Shown one piece after another: positions 25,725 to 40,000 of a stretch of DNA of 64,000 nucleotides; the first letter of the stretch is position 1; each line of letters opens with the position of its first letter. This DNA comes from Apostichopus japonicus (taxonomy: Eukaryota > Echinodermata > Holothuroidea > Aspidochirotida > Stichopodidae): NCBI RefSeq assembly GCF_037975245.1, contig NC_092577.1, forward strand, positions 34,526,898 to 34,590,897. The letters are read 5' to 3'. The notes below the pieces were generated by a model. That model saw nothing but the letters and a program-made list of their open reading frames with translations, was not told where the DNA came from and did no database searches. The translations under genes were made by a program, and so were the position numbers.

Positions 25725-28700
25725 CTGTATCAAGAAATGAGAAAAACCAGATGATTTCGACTAAAAGTAGCTGAGAACTAATCTAATTTCATAATAACAT
25801 TCGATCGAGGCTAAAATTTTACAAAAGAACGCACACATTCTTTGCAAAAGAAAAATATTTCCAATATGTAATTTCTAATTTCGAACCAAAGTATGAATTA
25901 TATGGTGGCTTCTGAAACAATGCTATAATATTCAAGACAATTAAATATATACCACCAGATTATATCAAAATTTAAAGAAAAAAAACACACCTGCTTACCT
26001 ATGTACTTAGAATCGTTTAAAGCTTTAACTGTCACGTGACGCGTTTCCCAAGCTAGGAATGCCCCAAACATCAAAAGCACTCCGTTGATACTCAGAATGA
26101 GCCCGTAGAAATATATTTGACCATTAGCCTCGCATACCGTTGCCAAGGAAACCCGTAAAATATCGTTGTGATCCAGCTGCATGATGTTAAAAGTATCAGG
26201 GTTAACAAGACTAGTATTTCGAGGAGAAATGTAGGCCAAGACTCAATTATATTCCTTGGTTTTCTCTTCGGTTCTAATTTCCATAATTTTGGCTGACCTT
26301 GTTGCCATTTTCCAACGGTACCAAAAGCTAATATACCTGGATTTCTGTGCCACACTGTTCTATATACGAGATATATTTTAAATTACTGAAACGCCCACCT
26401 AATTTACATATTTTTATACACGATCATGTGGGTTAATTCCTTTTATATCAATTAAAGTTTTATCTGCCAGAAATATGAAAAATATAGGTTCCTTCGAGAG
26501 TTTTTGCTATGTTTTCATTAACAATATGCATATATACATATAGTAATATGCATTGGTTTTTAATTCCTTGGTATTTTGTGTGTGTGGGTATGACATGTAA
26601 GATTGCAAAATGAATATGCATATAATTAACAGTTAATGACCTCATTTACATAAACTCATACACAGATAAGAGAGACTAAATAGTGACCAGACAATTGCTA
26701 GATATGCTAAATTTCATTCAAAGTGGCAATTTACTTGTGTAATACTCTTAAAATTTTGCAACAAACAGCTGTACAGTCCCTCTTATATATGAAAGCATAA
26801 GATGTAGACCTACCTTGAAATGTGTCTCCCTTTGGACAACTTTCAAAGGATCTGTTATTTCCCAAACTAAAAATATTAATATATCCACGGCAAGCAGAGC
26901 ACCTATCATCACATATAAACGATGATCTTTAATACTCTGGAAATAACAACAAACAATATGTACATTTAATGGTTAAAGCAACTTTATCTTTATCTAAAGG
27001 GCATCACGAAAAACAACTAACTTTCAACTTCCCGCCAAATCCACTCCACTATATGACGTTGCATGCCGTACCAACTCTGTGTAGGATGCGAAAGGTACAA
27101 TAGCAAGGAACAATTATTTATGCAAATTAGTCTTAGATTTCACGAGGCTCTCCAGTGCTGTAAACATACCCATGGATAGGACCGATATAACAACGCCGTC
27201 TGTAAGGTTTGGGGAGTGGCTGGAGATCCCCTCCACCCCCACCCCACCCCATCGGTTGTGGTTTACATTTTGCTCATAAATATGCAATACATTACGTCAT
27301 ATGAACTGCTGCGCATATGATTGGTTAGCACACCTCGCGTATAGACCAACTGTATGCAGAAATGTACTTGAAAAGGTCCAGAGGAGGGCTACTAGGATGA
27401 TTAGTTCCTTAAAGAGTGTTCCTTATTATAGGCGGTCATCTCACCACACTGGAGCTTAGGAGGTTACGTGGGGACTTGATCCAGGTTTTCAAGATTGTGT
27501 ATGGTTTCGACAATTTATTCTTACCGACTTTTTCATGTTTGCTAACAGTAGTTGTACCAGAGGTCATTGTCTTAAACTCCAAAAGTCACATAGTAGGATT
27601 AATATTCGGCATATTTTTTTTCTAATAGGGTTGTGAATGAGTGGAATGGTTTGCCTGAGAAAGTTGTACTTGCAAGTAGTGTCAATGGGTTTAAGAATGC
27701 TTTGGACAAGCACTTTAAGCATTGTAATCGGGTCTGAGTGTTTGTGTCTTCAGTTTTTTTTTCTCTCTCTATAGGGTCCTTGATGGGGACTTAAGTGTCC
27801 CTCCTGATCCTTTTTTCTACTAAACTAAACTAAATAAAATCTCGTCTGGTTGACCATGGAGCTATAAACAGACGAAATGTATAGAATCGTAAACAGGAAT
27901 CACGAGTCAATTGATTCGCGACGAAATGTCCAATGAGGGTTGTCTTGTTTCGTTTGATCAGGGAGGTGTTAGAGATGGAGAAACTAGAAGCTCTCTCCCG
28001 GAATTAACCCTCTGTATCAATACATAAACTAATGTCTTCACAAGTCAATTCATTGTCCCTTGAAACTAACGATGATTACCATTTCCAGGTGATGCTGAAC
28101 CAATTTTACACAATCTAGAAGATCAGCAGGCAATGACACTGGGAACTGGTAAATAATTTTTAATGTGATGTGCTTAAAAGACATCATTTATACTCTTATA
28201 ACTCTATACCTTTCCGCTTTTCAGTCTAAACGGCTGAAACGTCAAATCTACAGTATCATGTATCAAAGTTTTAATAAGCCGTCGAGCTGGTCATTATCAA
28301 CTCGTATGAATAAGTATATAATTTGCTTCTAAATTATCCACAATATCCCGGCAAGGGAGAAGTGAAAAGTGTTCTGAAAGAAAATGTTAAGCGATCACCA
28401 ATCCATCTAGGATGGCATTGACTGCGGAAGGACCATCTTCCAAATATGTTATATATGGATACGTATAAGAGACCAAGGCAGAATTTAGCTATGGCACACA
28501 TCGGAAGAACCTCTCATCCGCTCTTAAAGGTATATGCAGCTTTGGTATCAATAACCCGAAGCCCAAATAGTACCAAGAATATAGGCGGCAGCACATTATC
28601 GATTCAAAGGGCCAATTTGTGTTGTTTCTCCATCTCTATAAAACCTATACCAGATTACAGTCAATTGCAATGTTATTACGAGTAAACATTTTAAAACATA

Positions 28701-30811
28701 TTTAGTAAGAAAAATATTACCGATCAAACCCCAACAAAGTTGCTTAAGGATAGCAGTTTCTTGCATGTTTAATAGGATTTTTCTCACGCAATATATCTAT
28801 AATTTATAGCACGAACGCCATGGCACGCGATCTTTTAAAAGTAAAACTGCCGGCAAGAAGGTAAAGTCACTCTACGTTATGTGATATTATAGGTCATTAA
28901 CATAAAAGATTTTAGCTCCCGATCATCCATATTTTATTAAATAAATATTCGCGAAATGTCAAGGTTATTTAGAAGTTTACATATAAAATGCACCGCTTAG
29001 GTACACTTACAATATTAATATGTATAGCTATGCGTAAATACTTTAATTTAGGCTGCTTGTAAAGATAAAGGTTTTAGATCTTACGAAACGAAGACTTTAA
29101 AAGACTTATTATTTCTCAAGTAAGGTATATTTAAAGCGTATTATTTTTTCATTGCGGTGTATCTTGCTTATGGATATGTGATATATGTTTGATTTAGGAA
29201 TGTTACGGGTTACTCTGATGGCCATGTAGTTGGTGGGTATATGAGTTGGTGCTGGGGCTGGGAGTTGGGAACTGTGATTACTAGAGCAGGGAAATGGTTT
29301 AGACATGAAGCAGAACAAACTCATCTAGTCTAGGCACTTCGAAAGACAATTATAAATATGCAACAATTATTTCAATATACCTTCCATTTACAGATTTTTT
29401 CTTCTTTTTGTTGTAAGTTAAAAGTTTTCTTACCATTTTTTGAAGTTTCTTGTTGGTGAATATTCTATGAACCCGCCATGTTTTAGCAAACATGGCGCCA
29501 TAAGCGATTGAGAAAGATGCAACGAACGTCCATAAATGTCCCTGTCAGGATGGAAAGGAAACGTGACGTCATTACTCTGTACACATGCGCACTTGAAGCA
29601 TGGTCACATTGTCGAACACTGTCGAACGGGTGGTCCATTTATTTGCATTCGCGTTTGCAATGTGCATAGTACACGTTTCCTTGGTTAAAGGATTATTTAG
29701 TAGAAGTTATGCTTCCTACGTAAACTATGGTACATTAGTTACGGCATGAACTTGAAACTAAACTCCAACTAGCATATTTTATCGAGGACGAAATTCATAT
29801 TGAATTTGGTATTGTCATAGGCAAAAGGAGGCTATATAACGTGAGGGAAGAAACATATTATAAACATATAACATATGAACATTAAACATATTATAAACAT
29901 ATTATAAACATATAACATATATGAACATAGAACATAAATATATTAACATATTATAAACATATAACATATATGAACATAAAACATATAAACATATTATAAA
30001 GGAGGAAGAAGCGTCACTCTCTGTCAACTATAAATAAGTCTATAATCAGTTCTAAACACAAGATTGTGCTAACAAATATTGAATGAATACCCCCTGCTAA
30101 CAAAAAAGGCGATGGTTATGCCCCTTACCCCTCACCCCTCACCCCTCACTCCTCACCCATCCCCTTCTTTGTCCAAGCGACTGTCATAATTTATGTTACC
30201 TTGCACATCCAAATGAGGGCGTCTTCTGAAACTATGCCGTCGTCAATCCCAAAGAATATCATAGAGACGTAAGCCAAGATTCCTCCAATCAGGATCAAGT
30301 TATTCAAATTAGGACTCGACATCTTGATGAATCTGAAGTGACACACGGTTAGCATATGGAAACGATATTCAGGAGTAAGATATGGTATATCTTTCTTCTA
30401 ATATTTCGCGAGTAAGTAGCACTTACATTTAATCCTTGTATTAAACGAGTTTCGATTGCAAATTATGAAACATTGTTAATAAAAAGTTAAACAGTTAAAA
30501 TGCACAAAAGTTGCTTACCTTTTATGTCTGTTCTTAATATTAAAGGCTAGAAAAAAGATCGCCAAAATAGCACCGCCAACAGCAAGGGTTGTCATGGCAA
30601 TGAATAGAAACTTAGGGATTGTAATCCTAAGTTCTTCTACGATGGTAGAATCTGGTGGTGGACCATCTCCTTAAACATAAGAAAAATCTATTATCTTCCC
30701 AAAATGTTAGAATCTGAATGATTGCTAAGTTCACATGCAAATAACATTCATATCTATCCTCAGCAACATCAAGTCACATTCATAAGTACACGCTCACACA
30801 CACACACACAT

Positions 30812-30901
<90 letters not shown>

Positions 30902-32135
30902 GTAATACCATAGACTGATCGTTAATAGAAATAAAACATATATGTATGGCCGTTGGTTCAAGCCCAAGTCGGGTAAAATATAGGGTGAGTTTTTCATCCA
31001 GGAATCCACATTCGCCAGCACATTGCCTTCATAAACTTATCGAGTCCTTCGAACCATTTCGTGAAGCTGCTTACTGCCAAGACGATTTTTGCAGTATTAA
31101 TTGGTAAATCATATTATAGTAAAACACAAGAGATCAGTCAAAGATGAGAGTAAACGCTACTGGAAGTTATACTTGCTTCTTTGCGATAAATGGATGTAGG
31201 AGAGAATGGCTGGAAAATATAACCAAAGTATTTACATATTTTGGAAGTTAAGATATACCTGATCGTGTTATACTGGAAAGAGATTCTTTTACAGCCAAAC
31301 CTGCACAGAATGACGTCATTGTTCATAAATAATCCACGTATCTTTACCCTTTATTCGAACTCTGTCATGCGCCCATCAACCTCAATTCTTACGCAGAAAT
31401 CACACAAACAGCCTTGTCAAATCAACAACATATATAGAAAGAAAAACCTCTCTCGCTGCGTCATTGCGACGTATTCAAGTCATTCATGGTTCTTTAAAAA
31501 TGATATGTTTTGTTTGTATACTAAATGAGCTAATTAAAACAACGACGAGCATTAATTAGTGCATCTTGAGGTCATATATGCTATAGTGTTATATATGTGA
31601 TGCCTGTGCGTGACAATTTTCTCCTTAATTATCTCCATTGTAGAGATGATTTCTCACTCAATATTTTATTTAAAGAATAATTCATAGGATTACCTTATAG
31701 GATATACATGAACTCCTCAACTTCCGTGCATGACGTCACTCTTTCTGTTACGGCATATCGGTGTTGTTTTTATTACGACATTGGCGGAATACATTATTGG
31801 GTCCTTTGAGTGATATAGCAAACACTGTCATATAACAACTAACCTGAAAGTAACCGATTGTGGTTACAATCTAACGTGTCCCGGAATCTTTGTTTCTTTT
31901 CAATAGAGACTATTTGGCTATCTTTTGTTTTATTGATTTCATAACATTTTTGGAGGGGTTTTAAATCTCGAGAAGAGCAAACACAGAGCGATTATAAACA
32001 CAGACTATAATTTTAGTTGATAAAGTACCTTGCCATATATCCTGTTGAATCCATTGGAGTGGTTCCTCCTCTTTAGACGGATCGTAAATTGCAACACGGA
32101 TCTCTGTTCCACCTGTAATAGAAAGAACCAATGGG

Positions 32136-32204
<69 letters not shown>

Positions 32205-32240
32205 CCTATATATATATCTATATATATATCTATATATATA

Positions 32241-32276
<36 letters not shown>

Positions 32277-33053
32277 TATATATATAGATATATAGAAATG
32301 CAATATAGAAATGCAAATGTATATCGGATGGTATTTATTACTAAAGCAATAAAGCAAATTAAACAGGGACAGAGCCAGGGAGGAGGTGTGGCTGTGGGGT
32401 CAGTGCAGTTGACTCCCATGTAGTTCTAAACTCCCTTCCCTTCGTTCTATACACGCAAGGTAATCAATAGTGACGTCATAAGGAGAAAGAAATTTGTGAC
32501 CTTGAACGTTGAACCAGGTGTACGTCACAAGAAGTTTATTTGATAAATTAATAAGTGCATAACATGTACCAGAAGGGAAATGAAGTATTCTTCAAATTTC
32601 GGAAGTTAAATGCACGTTTTATTATATTTTATTGTTGGCAAAATTCATTCAAATTATATAAACAATAATACACAAACTTATTCTGAAGTCACGATTCCTT
32701 TGTCTATCTTTCTGATTATTTATTTTAAAATTTATCTTTAAAATTGTGTCCCATACACACAAGCATGATCAATCAAATTTTGTTAATTAGAAGAAGAAGA
32801 GGCAGAAGAAAGAAGTGAACCATTATATTGTAGAGAGTATGACTAATGAATAATTGATTCACTTAATGGAAGTGTGTGTGTCTGTATATTGTAATACATA
32901 TTACTATCTGTTTTGAACCATGAAATTTTCAATAGACTGAAGTAAAGATAAAGTTGTTTCACGTTACACACAATTATGTGTGTTTCGTGTGTCTACTAAG
33001 TAACGTTACGTTAAATTTACTTTCCTATAAATTTCCTAGTTATGTTAATGAAG

Positions 33054-33141
<88 letters not shown>

Positions 33142-33185
33142 AACATATATATATATATATATAAATATAAATATATATGTATATG

Positions 33186-33222
<37 letters not shown>

Positions 33223-36200
33223 CACAAAACATTCGGATCTGGCTCCACTGTATTATTTTGTTCACAGTTGACATCAAAGAATTTATCAAACTTTAGACAA
33301 AATGGAACACAGAGACTTTAGATCTGATTTCACTTATATAATTTAGTTATCTTTCAATAAAATAATTCTTTTTCCTTCACAGATGCAACTAAGGTTCTTT
33401 TGTGATATTTAACCTTTTACCTTGGTTCTGTTCGAGGACCATACCCCCAGTTCGGCCGCCGTCATCTGTAAATGTTACTGGTCCCTAGCAGAAAGGAAAA
33501 CACAACAAAAATACTCCTTATTAAAAAAAAAATAGTTCATAGCAAACATGTTGCGTAATTTTTTACTCTTCCGCAAATATATATTTTTGAACACAAACGC
33601 TGTTGCTATGGTTGGATTGCAACATAATGTCTGTGACATTGATAGAGTCCTTAATGTATTCTAGAAAAAAAAACGACTGCATAAATTATACTCATACGAC
33701 ATTTACGTTTGAATCCAGGAGAAAAGTCTGTTAGTTTTTCTCTCTCTTTATTTCTACAAACGAATTTGTAACGAATCTATTCATATTATACTTCCTACGA
33801 TTCCATAACGGTTGAATAGCAGTTTACGAAACATATATTGAATGATTTCTTAATGAAGGGATCATTGACAACTGATCACACGTTCTAAACGTACGACATT
33901 TCAAAAGTAGATTAGTAATAACAAGGACAACGCTTAAAGAGTCAATTAAAGCTTTTTGGAACAGACTATACCTACCATCTGGTGATGCACTTCCTGGAGT
34001 ATCTATGGCAACAGCAGAGTATGTTATATCACTATGGAAACATGAGACGAAATTCTCTTTGTGTTTCTTTATTAGGTACACATCATTCATCAACAGTAGA
34101 AATTTCAATTCTTGGCAATAGGTAATGCATGATCATATGAATGAATGAATAAATCAATCAATAAAGAAATAAGCTTAACTTACTGAAACTCCAAGAAAGT
34201 TCATTGACCTCATAGCATCAAAGATATGAGTGTACACGTCGTTATTATAAGTAAATTCAGCAATACTCCTTGGTGGATCTAAACGAAAGGATAAAAAACG
34301 ACTTATGGCAAACAAATATGACGTCACGTAGGATACGCAAACTAATGATATACCTCAATATAAAGGTAAGAAAATTAACGCAATGCTTCTCCTGCAGCAA
34401 GTTAAAGAAAATACACCGGCCCCTTCAAATAACGTCACTGGCTTTCGACGATCCACCCTCCCCCCCCCCCCCTTACCCACACCATTCAATCCTGCTCCAC
34501 CCATCATACATAACAATAAACTATCAAGCGTTCCCTACTACAGTATAATTTACGTTCAACAGTACAACTCCTATGTATTGTGTTCTAAATATTGCTATGA
34601 TAACAGCAACAAAAGTTTCAAAAGTACTGTCCTGTTAGTTTTGACCCTCTAAATTGTTCACAGATATTTGAAGAGAATTAATTAAAACAATAAGATAACC
34701 TCAACCTCTCCAGCCCCTCCAATCCCTCCAAACCCTCAAATCCATCCTACCGCCGACACCCCTCCCCCCATCCCCCTTTCCGACCCAATTATTGAAGTTT
34801 TCGTTTTATATGATATGTAAAACTTACTCTGCATTTGAAGTTCTTGGTTAGCTTGATGTAGCGCCATTGCAATAGCCCACGCGGAATCGAACCCGTAGGG
34901 TGAGTTCTGATACGCTGAATCATTAGACTGTACATTACTCATCGTGTCTTCTAATAAGGCAAAATATTCATCGGTTGACTGACCAAAAATAAAGACAAAA
35001 ATCAAATATCGGTTGGTGTCTTTTAGTTGTAACATAATTTTTAATCTGCTTCTTTACTATATTACAGTTTTTGCTGTCTTCAGTTTTTACAATGAGATTG
35101 TCAATAAATTGAAAGAAACTTAAGTTCGAGCCCTATACTGACCAATTAATCAATCAATCGCCCGGCTAGCTCAGTGGGACGAGCTGCATAAGACTCTTAA
35201 TCTCATGGTCCACCCCTTGTTTTGTTTTTCTGGCCATGCAATTCCGGAATATGATAATTTACGCAGGAGAATCTCATGGTTAACTGTATATATCAAACGC
35301 CTTTTTTAGGTCCAAAAACACAGCCGCAGTGATCTGACCCTTGTCCATATTAACAAGAATGTAGTCAGTAACGCCAATAATAGCAGCAAGGGTAGAATGT
35401 TGCTGTTTGAATCCAGATTGTGCCGAACTTAAAAGCCCATTGTTTTGAATATGACCATAAACTTGGGCATGAATAGCTCTCTCAAAAATTTTAGTAATAA
35501 CAGGCAAAACTGAGAAGAACCTATAGTTGCCACAATCTGCTCTCAGCTCATCCTTAAAAATAGGGAAACAACTGCCTGTTTCCACTTAGCAGGAATAAAT
35601 GATCTACGAATAGTAAAATTAGGAATAAAGGTAATTGGTTTGGAAATGTAATAACTTCCTGACCAATCAAGCAACCGCCCGGCTAGCTCAGTCGGTAGAG
35701 CATGAGACTCTTAATCTCAGGGTCGTAGTAAAATCCTTTCAAAGATACAGGACTGAAACGTTTTGTACTGTTGGTAAATGTTTTATGTACATGTTGGTAA
35801 AGGTTGTACTTCTAGTCGGGCCCTCCTACTGGCCCAGGCCCTGGGCGATCACACCGGCATGGTTACGCAACTTGCAGCCTACATGAACATGCTACTGAAT
35901 ATGACTATATGAAAATATACGGGACTAGAACTGTGTTTGTATAGATGTAGCGGCTGGTCATTGATAATCAATTTCGGTGTTAACTTAATGATTTCTTTTT
36001 TATCTTTCTTTTTTACCATTTTCCATTAAGGTATATAGGCCTAACTGAGTGAAGAGATAACGGATGATACTCTTTGCATGTGTACTGGTACTATAGGGGC
36101 ATTTTGGAAATCTAGTATACATACTAGTACTGGTATTGGCCCCCATGGTCTTGTACTCGCATTGGTACTAGGGCCATTTTGGAAATCTACTATACATACT

Positions 36201-36946
36201 AGTAATCGTATTGCCCCCCATGGTCTTGTACTCGCACTGGTACTAGGGCCATTTTGGAAATCTAGTATACATACTAGTACTGGTATTGGCCCCCATGGTC
36301 TTGTACTCGCATTGGTACTAGGGCCATTTTGGAAATCTAGTATACATACTAGTACTCGTATTGGCCCCCATGGTTTTGTACTCGTACTGGTACTAGGGCC
36401 ATTTTGGAAATCTAGTATACATACTAGTACTGGTATTGGCCCCCATGGTCTTGTACTCGCACTGGTACTAGGGCCATTTTGGAAATCTAGTATACATACT
36501 AGTAATCGTATTGGCCCCCATGGTCTTGTACTCGCACTGGTACTAGGGCCATTTTGGAAATCTAGTATATAGATACTAGTACTCGAATACGTACTCATGT
36601 CATACCCTTGTACTCGGTCTCATATCAGAGGCGGATCCCGTGGATGTTATAATATATTGATTGATTATTACGTTATAGCCGTCCAAGCCGAAACGATTCG
36701 TTGCTTTATTACAAAGCTAAATTATAAGTGTTGAAATATGTTATACTTATACAAAGTCGACAGTCAGACTTAAGACTCCCTAACTCAGTACTTAGCGCAG
36801 AATAGGATTATGCATGTAATTAAGATGTACAAAATAGCACTTGAGAGCTCGTTTATACAGCGGGTTGAAACGATATTCGCAATTTGGAAAACGTTTTAGG
36901 CTTATTGAAACAGATCAATCAACAAGATTGGACCCGTAAAACTAAT

Positions 36947-37011
<65 letters not shown>

Positions 37012-40000
37012 ATGATGCTATAAATCGTGCGGCCTACGAGCTTCGTTCGAACAATCTGCGTTGACCTGTTCTGTACTGTACTATACGAAAATAGATCACA
37101 GGAAGTTGTTGACTGAAAATCGGTACCGCCTAGTGAAATTCCCGTTTTCGTGATCATATTGACAGTTACAATAGAAACACGTTTCATAAAAAAATTAAAT
37201 ATGAAAATAAATAAAGAGTGATGTCATAGTAAGGGTTACGCTGTATTGACAAAGAAATCATTTTTGCTCCTCTCCTTCACTATCTGTCCATGTACAAATA
37301 TATATGTATGTATGTATGTATATTAAATCCTCCTGCAAGCAGGAACTCGCGAAGAAGCCTCATTGGCTTATCAACGCCGCAAGTTGACCGAAGTCAGTCT
37401 CTTACATTCATATTTAACGTCCATGATTATGAATTGTTAATTGTCAACAACTCTGTACCTGGACGACATACATTTATCTGCGAGTGACTCGAACCGGGGA
37501 CCTTATGATTGAAAAGCACCGGCGTTAACCACTGAGATAACACTCCAAATGTGTATGTAAGTGCATGGTACGAACTAAACAGTCGACAATTCTTCAACCC
37601 AATTGTTGCAAACTATAGCACAGTTTTTTGCATACATGCAGCCTCCATTTGACCACAAATTTCTCAGCTGAAAGGTGCCACCATTCCTCTGTTGATCTTT
37701 CTCCTGGACGACATAGGATCTTAGCTCCCACCCGCAACCCCCACCCCAAGTAAAAAAAAAAAGGAGGTTGCGTCTAATGCTGACATTTTTATGAAATGAA
37801 CAAGTTTCAGAGGTAGAGATCTTGTCTGGGATGTTAGCATAGCATTTGTTAACATTTATACACGGCCTGTATTGACGATCAATACATACGTGTTTCAATT
37901 AAACAGTGAAACAAGTTGTTTACTATAGTGGTGAATTAACGACATGTGATGTTGATGTCGCTTGTATAACGAATAGCGCTCAACTGATCTTATGCACTTA
38001 CGATGTTAGCAGGGCCACGGTTTGGTGACCTGTTCCTGGGGTCTCCGTCCACTGAGAAATAACCTTCTACGGCTTCTTTCATCTCGTCTATCGTACAATT
38101 GACGTCACTGGTATCGCGCCACCAATTGGCTGAAAACCATCCTGCCAAAAAAAAAAATCGAAAAATAAACAACAATAATTGAATCATGACAATATGTGAT
38201 TGTAAATCTGAAAGACCCTCTCACCTCTTCTAACCACTTCTCTCCATCTCGCAACGGCAACACCTCTCAACGGCCTCATCCCCCTCGCTACTTCTTACCA
38301 CCTCTCGTCGCTTCTCACCATCTCTCGGCTCCTCCCATCAACTCTCGTCACCTCTTACCTCATATCACGACCTCTCACCACTTCTCTCCATCTTGCAACG
38401 CCTTTCAACGCCTCTCAACGCCTCTCAACACCTTTCAACACCTCTCAACGCCCTCATCACCCCCTCGCTACTTCTTACCACTTCTCGTCGCTTCTCACCA
38501 TCTCCCGGCTCCTCCCATCAACTCTCGTCACCCCTTACCTCATATCACGACCTCTCACCATCACTTCTCTCCATCTTGCAATGCCCTCATCACCCCTCGC
38601 TACTTCTTACCACCTCTCGTCGCTTCTCACCATCTCTCGGCTCCTCCCATCAACTCTCGTCATCTATTACCTAATATCACGACCTCTCATAACTTCTCTC
38701 AATCTCGCAACGCCTCTCAACGCTTCTCAACGCCCTCATCACCCCTCGCCACTTCTTACCACCTCTTGTCGCTTCTCACAATCTCTTGGCTCCTCCCATC
38801 AACTCTCGTCACCTCTTACCTCATATCACGACCCCTCACCACCTCTCTTCAACTCTCAACGCCCTCCCGACCCCTCACTGTACTTCTTACAACCTTTCTA
38901 CATCGCTGTTAGTTTTGAAACCTCAAGCCTACAAATATTCTTTCGATATAGTAAACAACTTAATATTTTGTATTTCCTTTATTTCCCTTTTAAGCATACG
39001 AGACATCGATCACTTTAAGGCGTATCTGTTCTTCTGCAGTTACCAAACAAAAATAAATCCATCTCAACAATTAAACTTATGGGGAAAACAGAACGTTTTA
39101 TAATTTGACTCATCAATATACTTTACCGATTATTACCCATACATATCCTTTTCCGTATAATCCTTGCTTGTAGGCTTCGCAAAAAACCTTAATGGCTTTA
39201 TTATGGTAAAAATTGCCAATGATAATTCTCGCTCCATTTCTCTGAAAGATTAAAAATTAAGAGTGAAAAGAGCTCTTAATAACACAGTATTACTTAATTA
39301 CTGTTACCAATATAATACCGACTCGTTTCAAGATCAATTTAGCGTATTTAAAAGCAGTTGGATGTCATTTTCGATGAGAATCTCCATCGACAGGCAATTT
39401 TTTTGGTAGATTAATATATCTTTTGTCAGCTTTAAAGGGTCATGACTTCAAGGACAAACTTAAATTGAATATATTCGCTGACAATTTAGTATGATACTAT
39501 ACTGAATTACATTTCATAAGTTAGATATCATTCATATCACAAAGCAAATACCATCAGAAGTTCAGTCTAATTGCTTCTATTAATGGCAAGATGAAACATT
39601 TGAGTTGAATATATGAACATACAAATTACCAGCCAATTACAGCTTTATATGTATTTGGCATTGAGTCGTGGCAATTGTTTCTGGTGATGCATATGTTAGA
39701 TCCACAATTACCAATAGTAATGTTACTCTCATACAAGACTAGAGCATTGACCTTACAGTGAGCAGAGTATATGTTTTCAATCATTCACAACTTAGGCCAG
39801 AGTGATTACAGAGGTCCTGTAACCTAAAATTATGCACATTGATTTAGCTTCCCATTGAATTAAATATTCAATATACAAATTAATTGATGTAAAATATTAT
39901 TATATTACATAATGTGGTTTAAAATGCCAATATACCTTGTATACAGTCGGCTAAGTGATAATTTGTCAGTAAACCAAATCACAATATAGTCATAACTGTC

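Noticed and set aside
30950-31085. GGTTCAAGCCC B-box-like word after a CA/TA microsatellite
   Set aside because: No A box at the right spacing and no arm pairing; too weak for a tRNA or SINE call.
36041-36598. 185-codon minus-strand and 164-codon plus-strand frames
   Set aside because: Both come from a 75-bp minisatellite whose unit is a multiple of three; no splice sites or homology.
38196-38912. 238-codon plus-strand frame rich in Ser, Thr, Pro and His
   Set aside because: C/T-rich tandem repeat; adjacent frames are equally open.
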